Shown here piece by piece: positions 51,827 to 60,641 of a stretch of DNA of 64,000 nucleotides. Where the stretch lies: assembly GCA_041392065.1 (NCBI GenBank), contig JAWKMU010000005.1, forward strand, positions 1 through 64,000, in the 5' to 3' direction. Under the pieces are notes generated by a model. That model was not told the origin of the DNA. It saw only the letters and a list, made by a program, of their open reading frames with translations, and made no database searches. The stretch is from CAJQLB01 sp041392065. GTDB lineage: Bacteria > Bacteroidota > Bacteroidia > Flavobacteriales > Flavobacteriaceae. The translations under genes and the position numbers were made by a program. Positions within the stretch are counted from its first letter, which is position 1; the number at the start of each line of letters is the position of its first letter.

Positions 51827-53244
51827 CAATCTGATAAACTAACTCTTACAGCTAAACCACCTTCAGAGGTTTCTTTGTACTTAGTATGCATGTCTTTAGC
51901 AGTTTCCCACATGGTGTTTACCACTTCATCCAAAGGGACTTTTACATTTTTTGGGTCTGTTTCTAAGGCTAACTCAGCTGCATTAATGGCTTTTATGGCT
52001 CCCATTGAGTTGCGTTCAATACAAGGTATTTGTACCAATCCACCAATTGGGTCGCAAGTCAATCCTAAATGATGCTCCATAGCAATTTCAGCAGCAATTA
52101 AAACCTGTTCAGGAGTACCACCTAAAACTTCGCACAATGCACCAGCTGCCATTGCTGCACTAACACCAATTTCAGCCTGACAACCACCCATTGCAGCACT
52201 AATGGTTGCTCCTTTTTTAAAGATGCTTCCAATTTCTCCTGCAACTAATAAAAACTGCTTGATGTCTTTAAAATCGGCTTCATGGTTTTCAATCACCATA
52301 TAATACATTAAAACTGCAGGAATTACTCCAGCACTTCCATTGGTTGGTGCTGTAACCACACGACCTAAAGAGGCGTTAACTTCATTAACACTTAAAGCAA
52401 AACAGCTCACCCATTTTAAAATTTGCCTGAACTTAACTTCGGTTTTTCTTATGGCTTCTAACCATTCTTGAGGAGTTGTGTATGTGTAATCACCTATTAG
52501 ATTTTTATGCATGTCAAAAGCTCTACGTCTTACGTTGAGTCCTCCAGGTAAGTTACCTTCTGAATGACAACCAATGTACATGCACTCTAACATGGTTTGC
52601 CAAATACGTGTCATTTCATAATCGATAGCTTCATCACTGCGAAGCGATCTTTCATTTTCAATAACGACTTCTGAAATAGATTTATTTAAATCTTGGCAAT
52701 ACTTCAAAAGCTCTGTTCCCTTTTGAATGGGATACGGAAAGGTTTTGAAAATCTCTTTGTTTCGTTTTGAATTCTTGCGTTCTTCCTTTACTACAAAACC
52801 TCCACCAATGGAATAAAATGTGGAACTTGTTTTTTTACCACCAATATTAGCAGTAAACTTCATGCCATTAGCATGAAAAGGCAAAAACTTTCTGTTAAAT
52901 ATAATGGCTTCCTTAGGATGAAACTCTAATGGTTTTTCGTTATTTAAAACTAAAATATTTGTGTTTTTAATGGAAGCTATAATTACGTCTATAGATTCGG
53001 TTGGAACGGTTTCAGGATCTGCACCACTTAATCCAAGCATTACTGCCAAATCTGTGGCATGTCCTTTTCCTGTTAATGATAAAGAACCATATAAATCCAC
53101 AATAACACCTTCTACATTATTAAATTTGTTGGCAGTTTTAAGTTCTTTAATCCATCGTTCAGCTGCACGCCAAGGTCCTAAAGTGTGAGAACTTGATGGT
53201 CCTACACCAATTTTAAGCATGTCAAAAACCGAAATACATTCCAT
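51823..53244 (-). CDS. sdaA: L-serine ammonia-lyase (single-chain, iron-sulfur)
   Basis: The 473-residue protein fuses the beta (SDH_beta) and alpha (SDH_alpha) domains: MECISVFDMLKIGVGPSSSH at the N-terminus, APTNGSAGVIPAVLMYYM, GGCQAEIGVSAAMAAGALCE and LTCDPIGGLVQIPCIERNSM. The cysteines in the last two blocks coordinate a [4Fe-4S] cluster. It converts L-serine to pyruvate and ammonia. A -7-like box lies at 53268-53275. Confidence 0.95.
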   Translation of the reverse strand: MECISVFDMLKIGVGPSSSHTLGPWRAAERWIKELKTANKFNNVEGVIVDLYGSLSLTGKGHATDLAVMLGLSGADPETVPTESIDVIIASIKNTNILVLNNEKPLEFHPKEAIIFNRKFLPFHANGMKFTANIGGKKTSSTFYSIGGGFVVKEERKNSKRNKEIFKTFPYPIQKGTELLKYCQDLNKSISEVVIENERSLRSDEAIDYEMTRIWQTMLECMYIGCHSEGNLPGGLNVRRRAFDMHKNLIGDYTYTTPQEWLEAIRKTEVKFRQILKWVSCFALSVNEVNASLGRVVTAPTNGSAGVIPAVLMYYMVIENHEADFKDIKQFLLVAGEIGSIFKKGATISAAMGGCQAEIGVSAAMAAGALCEVLGGTPEQVLIAAEIAMEHHLGLTCDPIGGLVQIPCIERNSMGAIKAINAAELALETDPKNVKVPLDEVVNTMWETAKDMHTKYKETSEGGLAVRVSLSDC

Positions 53245-53267
53245 TAACTAACCCATTTAGTGTTTGG

Positions 53268-53275
53268 CAAATATA
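53268..53275 (-). promoter_or_regulatory. Putative -7 box for the serine dehydratase gene
   Basis: The minus strand reads TATATTTG, 24 nt upstream of the start codon. The surrounding 14-mer is identical to 2835-2848. No -33 element is clear. Confidence 0.5.
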
Positions 53276-53327
53276 AATGTTGTGCACTTAATAACACGTA
53301 AAGTAGAATGAATTATTTTGAATAAAA

Positions 53328-53358
53328 AAAGCCTGAAAACTTTATACTTTCAGGCTTT
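53328..53358 (-). terminator. Terminator of the collagen-like lipoprotein gene
   Basis: On the minus strand, GCCTGAAA and TTTCAGGC (53331-53338 with 53348-53355) form an 8-bp stem extended by A-T pairs and followed by T7. It lies 20 nt after the stop at 53379. Confidence 0.75.
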
Positions 53359-53378
53359 AAGTTTTTCGTAAATGTTAC

Positions 53379-53876
53379 TTATCTTATGTCTATGCTTTGT
53401 ATGTCAATCAAATTCATAACTGCGTTAATATCAGAAACATCAATACCATCAACATTATCTGCAGGAACAACAACAACTCTAAATACTTGATCTTGAGTCC
53501 AAACATAATCTAAGGTACTAAAGTCTGTTGTACCATCTAAGAAGAAGCGTACATCATCTTGCGTAAAATCGAAGTTGTAAACTAAATTAGTGTTGTCATC
53601 AAAATAAACAGTTTGTGGCATTAATCGCCATATATCTTGACCATTAATAGTGTCCCATAAAATATAAACCAAGGTTACATCAGATGGCAGTACATTAAAT
53701 CCATAAGCTTCAATATATTCAAAATCATTGGCAGTGTTAAAATCAATAACTATTTCAAAAGCTGAAGAGACAATAATTTCACCATCACGACCATCAAAAC
53801 CTGGAGGACCTTGTGGACCTTCACAAGATGTAAATATTAAGGTAAATAGGGCAAATAAAGAGAATAAACGTTTCAT
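53379..53876 (-). CDS. Lipoprotein with a short collagen-like segment
   Basis: I start at ATG 53876; the longer frame needs a TTG at 53918 that puts 14 polar residues before the signal peptide. The 165-residue product has a lipobox ending FTSCEGPQG, then a collagen-like G-x-y run (GPQGPPGFDGRDGE) and a C-terminal domain with hydrophobic/beta pattern (EIVIDFNTANDFEYIEAYGF, VFRVVVVPADNVDGIDVSD). Bacteroidota encode many such short collagen-like lipoproteins; function unknown. Confidence 0.83.
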   Translation of the reverse strand: MKRLFSLFALFTLIFTSCEGPQGPPGFDGRDGEIIVSSAFEIVIDFNTANDFEYIEAYGFNVLPSDVTLVYILWDTINGQDIWRLMPQTVYFDDNTNLVYNFDFTQDDVRFFLDGTTDFSTLDYVWTQDQVFRVVVVPADNVDGIDVSDINAVMNLIDIQSIDIR

Positions 53877-53955
53877 AATATATAGTTTTTGATTTATCAG
53901 TATCAAATCGTGTACCAAAGAGAAGCAGATGTCTATTTAATTTTTACAACAATTC

Positions 53956-53996
53956 TGACACCTTGTCATATTTTTTGTCATGGCACAATGATTGAC
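53956..53996 (+). promoter_or_regulatory. Sigma-54-like promoter and TGACA/TGTCA repeats upstream of dnaK
   Basis: TGGCAC (53981-53986), 5 nt, then TTGAC (53992-53996) match the -24/-12 sigma-54 pattern TGGCAC-N5-TTGCW except for the final base. Just upstream, TGACA-N3-TGTCA (53956-53968) is a perfect 5-bp inverted repeat and a third TGTCA lies at 53976-53980. Predicted start of transcription is near 54007, 42 nt before the ATG. Confidence 0.55.
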
Positions 53997-54048
53997 AATA
54001 ATCAGATGTATTTAAAAAGAAATTCAACACAAAAGAATAAATAAAGTT

Positions 54049-55953
54049 ATGAGTAAAATTATTGGAATTGATTTAGGAACAACAAACTCATGTGTTTCTG
54101 TTATGGAAGGTAACGAGCCAGTTGTGATAACAAATGCTGAAGGAAGACGTACTACACCTTCTGTAATTGCTTTTGTTGAAGGTGGCGAAATTAAGGTTGG
54201 TGATCCTGCAAAGCGTCAGGCTGTAACTAACCCAACAAAAACAGTTTATTCCATTAAACGTTTCATGGGAAATAAATATTCTGAATCTAAAAAAGAAGCA
54301 GAGCGTGTTCCTTATAAAGTAATTAAAGGTGATAATGATACACCTAGAGTAGATATTGATGGTCGTCTGTATACACCTCAAGAATTATCAGCAATGGTGC
54401 TTCAAAAAATGAAAAAAACAGCTGAAGAATTCTTGGATCAAGAAGTAACAGAAGCAGTTATTACTGTTCCTGCATACTTTAATGACTCTCAACGTCAGGC
54501 TACAAAAGAAGCAGGTGAAATTGCAGGATTAAAAGTTCGTAGAATCATTAATGAGCCTACAGCTGCTGCTTTGGCTTACGGATTAGATAAAAAACATAAA
54601 GACCAAAAAATTGTTGTATTTGATTTTGGTGGTGGTACACATGACGTTTCTATCCTTGAATTAGGTGATGGCGTTTTTGAAGTATTATCAACTGATGGAG
54701 ACACACACTTAGGTGGTGACGATGTTGATGAAAAAATCATTAATTGGTTGGCAGATGAGTTTAATGTAGAAGAAGGTTTAGATTTGAAAAAAGACCCAAT
54801 TGCTCTTCAACGTTTAAAAGAAGCTGCCGAAAAAGCTAAGATTGAATTATCATCTTCTGCACAAACAGAAATTAATTTACCATATATCACAGCAACAGCA
54901 AGTGGTCCAAAACACTTGGTTCGCAGTTTAACAAGAGCAAAATTTGAGCAAATGATTGATGATTTGGTGAAACGCACCATCGAACCTTGTCAATCGGCTT
55001 TAAAAGCTGCTGGCTTATCAAAAAGTGATATAGACGAAATTATTTTGGTAGGTGGTTCAACACGTATTCCTGCTGTTCAGGAAGCCGTTGAAAAATTCTT
55101 CGGAAAAAAACCTAACAAAGGTGTAAATCCAGATGAGGTTGTTGCTGTTGGTGCTGCTATTCAAGGTGGTGTTTTAACAGGTGATGTTAAAGATGTTTTA
55201 CTTTTAGATGTAACGCCTTTATCACTTGGTATTGAAACAATGGGTAACGTTATGACTAAACTTATTGAAGCTAATACAACTATTCCTACTAAGAAATCTC
55301 AAGTGTTCTCGACAGCTGCAGACAATCAACCTTCGGTAGAAATTCACGTACTGCAAGGTGAGCGTCCAATGGCACCAGACAACAAAACTATTGGTCGTTT
55401 CCATTTAGATGGTATTCCACCTGCAAGACGAGGAACACCTCAAATTGAAGTAACGTTTGATATTGATGCAAACGGAATTATAAAAGTGTCTGCTGAGGAT
55501 AAAGCAACAGGTAAAAAACAAGATATCAGAATTGAAGCATCTTCTGGTTTAACTGAAGAAGAAATCCAAAAAATGAAACAAGAAGCTGAAGCTAATGCTG
55601 AAGCAGATGCAAAAGCTAAGGAAACTGCTGATAAATTAAACCAAGCAGATGCTATGATTTTCCAAACTGAAAAGCAGCTGGAAGAATTTGGTGATAAATT
55701 ATCTGATGATAAGAAAAAGCCAATTGAGGATGCTTTAGAAGAATTGAAAAAAGCTTATGAAACTAAAGATATAGCAATTATAGATCCAGCTTTAGAGAAA
55801 ATTAATGAAGCATGGAAAGTAGCTTCTGAAGAAATGTACAAAGCACAGGCTGAAGCTCAACAAGGAGGAGCAGAATCGGGACCAGATGCTAGCCAAAATG
55901 GACAAGCAGAAGGAAGTGATGTTGAAGACGTAGACTTCGAAGAAGTGAAGTAA
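54049..55953 (+). CDS. dnaK: Chaperone protein DnaK (Hsp70)
   Basis: The 634-residue protein has the ATPase-domain signatures IGIDLGTTNSCVSVMEG, VFDFGGGTHDVSILE and ILVGGSTRIPAV, the linker DVLLLDVTPLSLGIE and the substrate-binding domain HVLQGERPMA, GRFHLDGIPPARRG. The C-terminus is a helical lid and an acidic tail VEDVDFEEVK. One phosphate-loop residue differs from the common GGGTFDVS: here GGGTHDVS. It folds proteins together with DnaJ and GrpE, which are not in the window. A sigma-54-like promoter lies upstream and a strong hairpin terminator downstream. Confidence 0.97.
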   Translation: MSKIIGIDLGTTNSCVSVMEGNEPVVITNAEGRRTTPSVIAFVEGGEIKVGDPAKRQAVTNPTKTVYSIKRFMGNKYSESKKEAERVPYKVIKGDNDTPRVDIDGRLYTPQELSAMVLQKMKKTAEEFLDQEVTEAVITVPAYFNDSQRQATKEAGEIAGLKVRRIINEPTAAALAYGLDKKHKDQKIVVFDFGGGTHDVSILELGDGVFEVLSTDGDTHLGGDDVDEKIINWLADEFNVEEGLDLKKDPIALQRLKEAAEKAKIELSSSAQTEINLPYITATASGPKHLVRSLTRAKFEQMIDDLVKRTIEPCQSALKAAGLSKSDIDEIILVGGSTRIPAVQEAVEKFFGKKPNKGVNPDEVVAVGAAIQGGVLTGDVKDVLLLDVTPLSLGIETMGNVMTKLIEANTTIPTKKSQVFSTAADNQPSVEIHVLQGERPMAPDNKTIGRFHLDGIPPARRGTPQIEVTFDIDANGIIKVSAEDKATGKKQDIRIEASSGLTEEEIQKMKQEAEANAEADAKAKETADKLNQADAMIFQTEKQLEEFGDKLSDDKKKPIEDALEELKKAYETKDIAIIDPALEKINEAWKVASEEMYKAQAEAQQGGAESGPDASQNGQAEGSDVEDVDFEEVK

Positions 55954-55995
55954 GCAGAGAATCAATTTTGAGAATCAAAATTGAGTGAATCGCTT

Positions 55996-56017
55996 ATCCT
56001 GAGCAACGTCGAAGGAT
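55996..56017. repeat. Interspersed palindrome after dnaK
   Basis: ATCCT (55996-56000), GAGCAACGTCGA, then AGGAT (56013-56017). It has the same stem-loop layout as the element translated inside pabB at 24860-24881 but different, still complementary, stems. Confidence 0.7.
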
Positions 56018-56050
56018 CTCATTAAACATATTAATTATTTTAACAATAGG

Positions 56051-56084
56051 AAAAGCACAATCAGAAATGGTTGTGCTTTTTTTT
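56051..56084 (+). terminator. Rho-independent terminator of dnaK
   Basis: AAAAGCACAA (56051-56060) and TTGTGCTTTT (56071-56080) form a perfect 10-bp stem followed by T4. Confidence 0.8.
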
Positions 56085-56125
56085 ATGGTATAAAGATTAT
56101 GTTATGCATGCATAATAGAAAATTG

Positions 56126-56133
56126 TATATTTG
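56126..56133 (+). promoter_or_regulatory. Putative -7 box for the nitronate monooxygenase gene
   Basis: TATATTTG matches TAnnTTTG, 19 nt before the ATG at 56152. It covers an in-frame TTG at 56131, which therefore is unlikely to be the start codon. Confidence 0.5.
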
Positions 56134-56151
56134 AAATCAAACTTCAAAAGA

Positions 56152-57102
56152 ATGAATACCAAGCTTACACAACTTTTAAATACAAAACATCCTATCATTC
56201 AAGCACCAATGTTTTTGGTATCAAATAAAGCAATGGTTGTTGAAGCCATGAAAGGTGGTATTGCTGGTTGTATTCCAGCGCTTAATTACAGAACTCTTGA
56301 CGAGTTAAGAGCAGCCATTAAAGAGTTAAAAGCAGCTAAGGTTGAAGGTGGCTCATTCGGATTTAATTTAATTGTAAATAAGTCCAATATAAAGTACAAA
56401 GGTCAATTAGAAGTACTTTGCGAAGAAGGTTGCGATTTTATCATCACCTCACTTGGAAGTCCAGAAGAAACCATAAAGCAAGCACATAAGGCTGGAATAA
56501 AAGTGTTCTGTGATGTTGTCGATTTAAAATTTGCCAAAAAAGTTGAGCAGTTAGGAGCAGATGCTATTATTGCTGTAAACAATGAAGCTGGAGGACATAG
56601 AGGTAATTTATCTCCAGAGGCTTTAATCAAAGAATTAGTTTCTCATTGTAACATTCCCGTAATTTCAGCTGGTGGAGTAGGTTGTAAGGCAGATATTGAT
56701 AAAATGCTAAGTTATGGAGCAGAAGGTGTCTCAGTTGGAAGTCCGTTTATTGCATCGACAGAAGCTAATGTTACAGACGAATACAAACAAGCATGCGTAG
56801 ATTATGGCGCTAAAGATATTGTGATGACAGAGCGTATTTCTGGAACTCCTTGCACAGTAATTAATACACCTTATGTGCAGAAAATTGGCACAAAAGCTAC
56901 ATGGCTTGAATCAATTTTAAACAAAAACAAAAAGCTCAAAAAATGGGTCAAGATGATTCGTTTTTCTATAGGAATGAAAGCCACAGAAAAAGCTGCCAAA
57001 AAAGCGACTTACAAAACGGTTTGGGTAGCTGGGCCAAGTATTGAGCATACTACAGAAATTTTACCTACAAAAGCAATTATTGAGCGTTTAATTAAGAAGT
57101 AA
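56152..57102 (+). CDS. Nitronate monooxygenase family protein
   Basis: From ATG 56152 the protein has 316 residues. It is a TIM-barrel FMN enzyme with IIQAPMFLVSNKAMVVEAMK, GGIAGCIPALNYR, FGFNLIVN, AVNNEAGGHRGNLSP with the conserved GGHRG, IPVISAGGVG and VSVGSPFIASTE. This is the class I NMO/2-nitropropane dioxygenase fold. It oxidises nitronates, defending against 3-nitropropionate-like toxins, or is a related FMN reductase. The start is chosen because the longer frame overlaps a promoter box. Confidence 0.9.
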   Translation: MNTKLTQLLNTKHPIIQAPMFLVSNKAMVVEAMKGGIAGCIPALNYRTLDELRAAIKELKAAKVEGGSFGFNLIVNKSNIKYKGQLEVLCEEGCDFIITSLGSPEETIKQAHKAGIKVFCDVVDLKFAKKVEQLGADAIIAVNNEAGGHRGNLSPEALIKELVSHCNIPVISAGGVGCKADIDKMLSYGAEGVSVGSPFIASTEANVTDEYKQACVDYGAKDIVMTERISGTPCTVINTPYVQKIGTKATWLESILNKNKKLKKWVKMIRFSIGMKATEKAAKKATYKTVWVAGPSIEHTTEILPTKAIIERLIKK

Positions 57103-57146
57103 GTGTTAAGTTTGTTAGTGTTTTCTTAATGTATAACATATATATA

Positions 57147-57192
57147 AAAGACCGAAAAAGACAACTTATAGTGTAAGAATTTTTCGGTCTTT
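57147..57192. terminator. Bidirectional terminator between nitronate monooxygenase and the Big_2/NHL gene
   Basis: AAAGACCGAAAAA (57147-57159) and TTTTTCGGTCTTT (57180-57192) form a perfect 13-bp stem enclosing about 20 nt. It serves the plus-strand gene ending at 57102 and the minus-strand gene ending at 57229. Confidence 0.8.
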
Positions 57193-57228
57193 GTTGCTAA
57201 TCAATAAAAACTTTAATAAGGAAATGAG

Positions 57229-58686
57229 TTAATTTACGATCCTTACAGTAATGGCATTTGGTAGAGCAGCATTTCCAGATCCTGATCCAATAATATTACC
57301 TAAAAAATTAAAGTTGTTATATTCTTTAACTTCACTTGTACCTCCATTTCCTATTAGAAGATTCCCATTTGGCATATAAGCTACTCCTTCAGGTGCCGAC
57401 AAGCCTGAAACTAAAGTGTTTGCAAAGTTGCCCATACTATCAAACTCTTGCACCAATCCATTATTGTAGCTTAAAACATATAGTTTATCATTATCATTTG
57501 GATCAAACCAAATATTAGTTGGACCATTTAAATTGGTGTTGATAAATACACCTAAATCATTACCAGATGAATCAAATTTTCTCACAGAATGTCCATTATA
57601 AGATGCAACATATAAATTCCCAGCAGAATCCCAATCCAAACCAATAGAGTTGGAGACACCTACGCTAGTAAACTCATCTACAAATGTGCCATCAAGTTGA
57701 TATCTTAAAACCTTTCCATTGCCAGACCATTGAAGGACATACAAAAGATTGTCTGCACCTATTTTCATTCTTGTAGGACCACTAATTCCTGAAGCAAAGG
57801 CATCAATATAGTTACCTGTAGTAATATTGTATCTATTTATAAGTCCACTATCTAAACTAGAAATTAAAGCTATATTTTGATCCTCTAAAAAAACAATATC
57901 TTGACTCCATGCAATATTTTGGTTGGTAAATAAAACTGGATTAGAACCATCTTCATTATATCTAACTACTTTTCCAGCTTGTCTGGTACCATCACTAACA
58001 TATATGTAAGTGCCTGGAGCAAGTGGTGTTGTATCAATAATTGTTAAAGAAAATGTAGTAGAAACATTTTGTACTGATGCAGTAATTATTGATGTGCCAA
58101 TTAATAGAGCCGTTACGTTTCCATTTTGGTCTATTGATATATTGTTGTTATTGGCAGACCATTGTAATGTTTGAGTAAATCCTATTGAATTACCAAATTG
58201 GTCTATTCCTGATGCTGACAGCGAAGTTGTACCTGAACCATTAAGATCCAATTCGTTACCATTTGAGGAAGTTATATTTAAACTTGTTAGTACTGGAGTA
58301 GAATTTACAATATTTATATTAAAAGTAGCTGATATATCCTGAACAGCAGCTGTAATTGTTGAAGAACCTATAGATTGAGCAGTTACGTTTCCATTTTGGT
58401 CAATTGTTGCATTGCTATTATTTACAGACCATTGTACTGCTTCTGTGAAATTTATTGGATTGCCAAACTGATCAATTCCTGAAGCTGATAAAGTAGTAGT
58501 ATTTGTACCATTAATATCCAACATATTACCATTAGAAGAAACTAATTGTATAGTTTTTAATTTAGGATCGTTTGTACTGGTGTTACCATCGTCCTCCTTA
58601 CTACAGTTAAAGCAAAAAATTAATATAAAAAGTGAACACGCAATTCCTATTACGTTGAATTTTGGAAAAAAAGTTGTTTGTTTCAT
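57229..58686 (-). CDS. Lipoprotein with two Big_2 domains and an NHL-type beta-propeller
   Basis: I start at ATG 58686; the longer frame needs a TTG at 58728. The 485-residue protein has a lipobox (FCFNCSKEDD) and two bacterial Ig-like (Big_2) domains of about 80 residues, each with SASGIDQFGNPI or SASGIDQFGNSI, QWS-N and DQNGNVTA. A six-bladed propeller of NHL/SMP-30 type follows (VVRYNEDGSNPVLF, IGLDWDSAGNLYVASYNGHS, LYVLSYNNGLVQEF, EGVAYMPNGNLLIGNGGTSE). The Big_2 parts are duplicated in DNA with about a 230-240 bp period. Cell-surface location; binding function inferred. Confidence 0.87.
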   Translation of the reverse strand: MKQTTFFPKFNVIGIACSLFILIFCFNCSKEDDGNTSTNDPKLKTIQLVSSNGNMLDINGTNTTTLSASGIDQFGNPINFTEAVQWSVNNSNATIDQNGNVTAQSIGSSTITAAVQDISATFNINIVNSTPVLTSLNITSSNGNELDLNGSGTTSLSASGIDQFGNSIGFTQTLQWSANNNNISIDQNGNVTALLIGTSIITASVQNVSTTFSLTIIDTTPLAPGTYIYVSDGTRQAGKVVRYNEDGSNPVLFTNQNIAWSQDIVFLEDQNIALISSLDSGLINRYNITTGNYIDAFASGISGPTRMKIGADNLLYVLQWSGNGKVLRYQLDGTFVDEFTSVGVSNSIGLDWDSAGNLYVASYNGHSVRKFDSSGNDLGVFINTNLNGPTNIWFDPNDNDKLYVLSYNNGLVQEFDSMGNFANTLVSGLSAPEGVAYMPNGNLLIGNGGTSEVKEYNNFNFLGNIIGSGSGNAALPNAITVRIVN

Positions 58687-58756
58687 AGCATTGATTTTTT
58701 TATTTGAAACAAACTTCATTAAAAGCAAAGAACAAAAAGTTTATAATTATAAAAAT

Positions 58757-59854
58757 TTACTTTTTTAATTTATTGTATTTAATATATTCTTTAGGTGTAC
58801 AGTTATACTTTTCTTTAAAGGCTTTGTAAAAAGTAGCTTTGTTATTAAATCCTACATCAAAATATATGCTCTTTATGTTTAAATTATCTGTATTTTCTTT
58901 TAAAATTTGCTCAACTTCATATAACCTGAATTCATTTATAAACTGGTTAAAATTTTTACCTGATTTTAGGTTTATTGCTTTTGAAATTAAATGAGTTGAA
59001 TGACCTAATTCACTTGCAAATTTTGAAAGCCTTAATTCATTATTTTTAAAGGGCTTTTTTTCATTAATATAATTTACTACACATGAATATAAATCTTCTA
59101 ATAGCTCATCATCATTTTCAACTTTTTTATTTGAATTATTGTTTGGAAGAAAGTATTTGTTAAAAAACTCACCATTAAAAATTTGTGGTTCTTTATATGC
59201 AAACCAACCAATAGTATAAATTGTAAATGACATTACAGCAGATATGAAATAGTCTCTGGGACGTGTGTATAGACCTAGGTAGACCATAATGTAATAGGAT
59301 ATAAAAAACAATACAAAAGTCACATAGAGTACTATTAGGGAGTTAACCCATTTACGTCTTATTTTATCAAACTCAGAAGCTAAATTTATTTCCTTGCTTT
59401 TTATTGTTAAAAAAATCAAAATAGCATATATAGACATGTGACTAATAATAACATAATGGCTACTGAGGATTTTAATATGGCTCTGTTTAAAAGAATAATC
59501 AAATAGATAAAAAGACCAAATCAATATACTGTTAAGAATCAAAAAAAATGCAGGGAATAAGTGAAAGTAGTTTAGTCTTTTAACTTCTGCTTTGTAAAAA
59601 CTTAAAATATACAAATAGAGCAAAGGACCACATGAATAATATCCTATTAGGTTTATAAGTGGTATATATTGCAATACCTTTGTGTTATCAGTCCAAAACG
59701 CAATATAAGTTAAAAGGACAAAACAATAGGATAAAATAAAAAATGCAATTGGTCTATTTTTTTGATTGCTTACCAATAAAATAAACAGAAAAAATCCCAT
59801 TACTAAAGTGGCAATAAAAAATAGTATCCATATGTCAATCGACATAAAATTCAT
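58757..59854 (-). CDS. Membrane-bound AraC family transcriptional regulator
   Basis: The 365-residue protein has about seven membrane helices in the first 220 residues (IWILFFIATLVMGFFLFILL, IAFFILSYCFVLLTYIAFW and others) and a C-terminal AraC-type double helix-turn-helix: LRLSKFASELGHSTHLISKA and SIYFDVGFNNKATFYKAFKE with KYNCTPKEYIKYN. Such regulators sense membrane or periplasmic signals and act on neighbouring genes. It lies upstream of the Big_2/NHL gene on the same strand (70 nt gap), its most likely target. A start at MSIDIW (codon 4) is also possible. Confidence 0.88.
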   Translation of the reverse strand: MNFMSIDIWILFFIATLVMGFFLFILLVSNQKNRPIAFFILSYCFVLLTYIAFWTDNTKVLQYIPLINLIGYYSCGPLLYLYILSFYKAEVKRLNYFHLFPAFFLILNSILIWSFYLFDYSFKQSHIKILSSHYVIISHMSIYAILIFLTIKSKEINLASEFDKIRRKWVNSLIVLYVTFVLFFISYYIMVYLGLYTRPRDYFISAVMSFTIYTIGWFAYKEPQIFNGEFFNKYFLPNNNSNKKVENDDELLEDLYSCVVNYINEKKPFKNNELRLSKFASELGHSTHLISKAINLKSGKNFNQFINEFRLYEVEQILKENTDNLNIKSIYFDVGFNNKATFYKAFKEKYNCTPKEYIKYNKLKK

Positions 59855-60000
59855 AGACTTATGATAAAAAGAGTGATTTGGCGTTTTGAATTTTTTTCAA
59901 AACAAAATTTGCAATTTTTAACCAAATATATAAAACTTAACTCTACTTTTGAAAGTATATGTCAAGTAAAAAATAAATAGAAAAACTAGTTATTATGTTT

Positions 60001-60561
60001 TTATATACTTTTCATTATGGCTTCCCACTCTTCCTTTAAAATTCCATAGCAACAAGTGCTGCGTTTAAAACCGTCAAGCATCAAAGTGTCTTTTCGTAAA
60101 ATACCTTCAAGTGTTGCACCAATTTTTTCAACCGCTTTTCTGGAGGCTACGTTGCGCTCATCAACCCTAAACTCTGCTTTGTCAAACTCCAAAGTTTCAA
60201 AAGCATATTCAAGCATTAAAAACTTCATGTGTTTATTTAATCCTGTGCCTTGAAACTGCTTGCCAATCCAAGTCCAACCAATATGAAGTACTTTGTTTTT
60301 CCAGTTAATGAGTCCAAATCGAGTGCTACCAGCATAGGCCTTAGCTTGTTTATCATAAATGATAAATGGAATAGTGGTTTTATGGTAGTAGCCATCAACA
60401 GCTTCTTGTACATATTCCTTTAGTTTTTCTGGTGTAGAGATATCACTTGGGGAATATTGTATAAGCTTGTCTTGTTGAGCAATGTTAGTTAAATGTTTGT
60501 AGTTACTCAAATCCAACAAGGATAATTTTACTCGCTCGTTTTCTAAGGTTGGTGCTTTCAT
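60001..60561 (-). CDS. GNAT family N-acetyltransferase (RimJ/RimL-like)
   Basis: The 186-residue protein has the acetyl-CoA fold: LLDLSNYKHLTNIAQQ, AYAGSTRFGLINWKNKVLHI, GWTWIGKQFQGTGLNKHMKF (Q/RxxGxG/A-like loop), FDKAEFRVDERNVASRKA and GATLEGILRKDTLML. This is the RimJ/RimL (Acetyltransf_3) group, which acetylates protein N-termini or small molecules. The substrate is unknown. A palindrome hairpin lies directly upstream (60575-60594). Confidence 0.87.
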   Translation of the reverse strand: MKAPTLENERVKLSLLDLSNYKHLTNIAQQDKLIQYSPSDISTPEKLKEYVQEAVDGYYHKTTIPFIIYDKQAKAYAGSTRFGLINWKNKVLHIGWTWIGKQFQGTGLNKHMKFLMLEYAFETLEFDKAEFRVDERNVASRKAVEKIGATLEGILRKDTLMLDGFKRSTCCYGILKEEWEAIMKSI

Positions 60562-60574
60562 TGAAATTTATTTC

Positions 60575-60594
60575 ATTCCCACGAAAGTAGGAAT
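60575..60594. repeat. Short hairpin repeat with GAAA loop
   Basis: ATTCC-CAC-GAAA-GTA-GGAAT: 5 bp, one C-A mismatch, 2 bp and a GAAA tetraloop. Palindromes of this form are scattered in flavobacterial genomes. It sits 14 nt before the GNAT start codon on that gene's leader side. Confidence 0.6.
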
Positions 60595-60641
60595 CTTTTA
60601 ATTTTTTATAATCATCGATTAAATTAAAATAAAAATCCTTC

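Noticed and set aside
56131..56151. TTG start extending nitronate monooxygenase by seven residues
   Set aside because: It overlaps the TATATTTG box; ATG 56152 begins just before the conserved domain.
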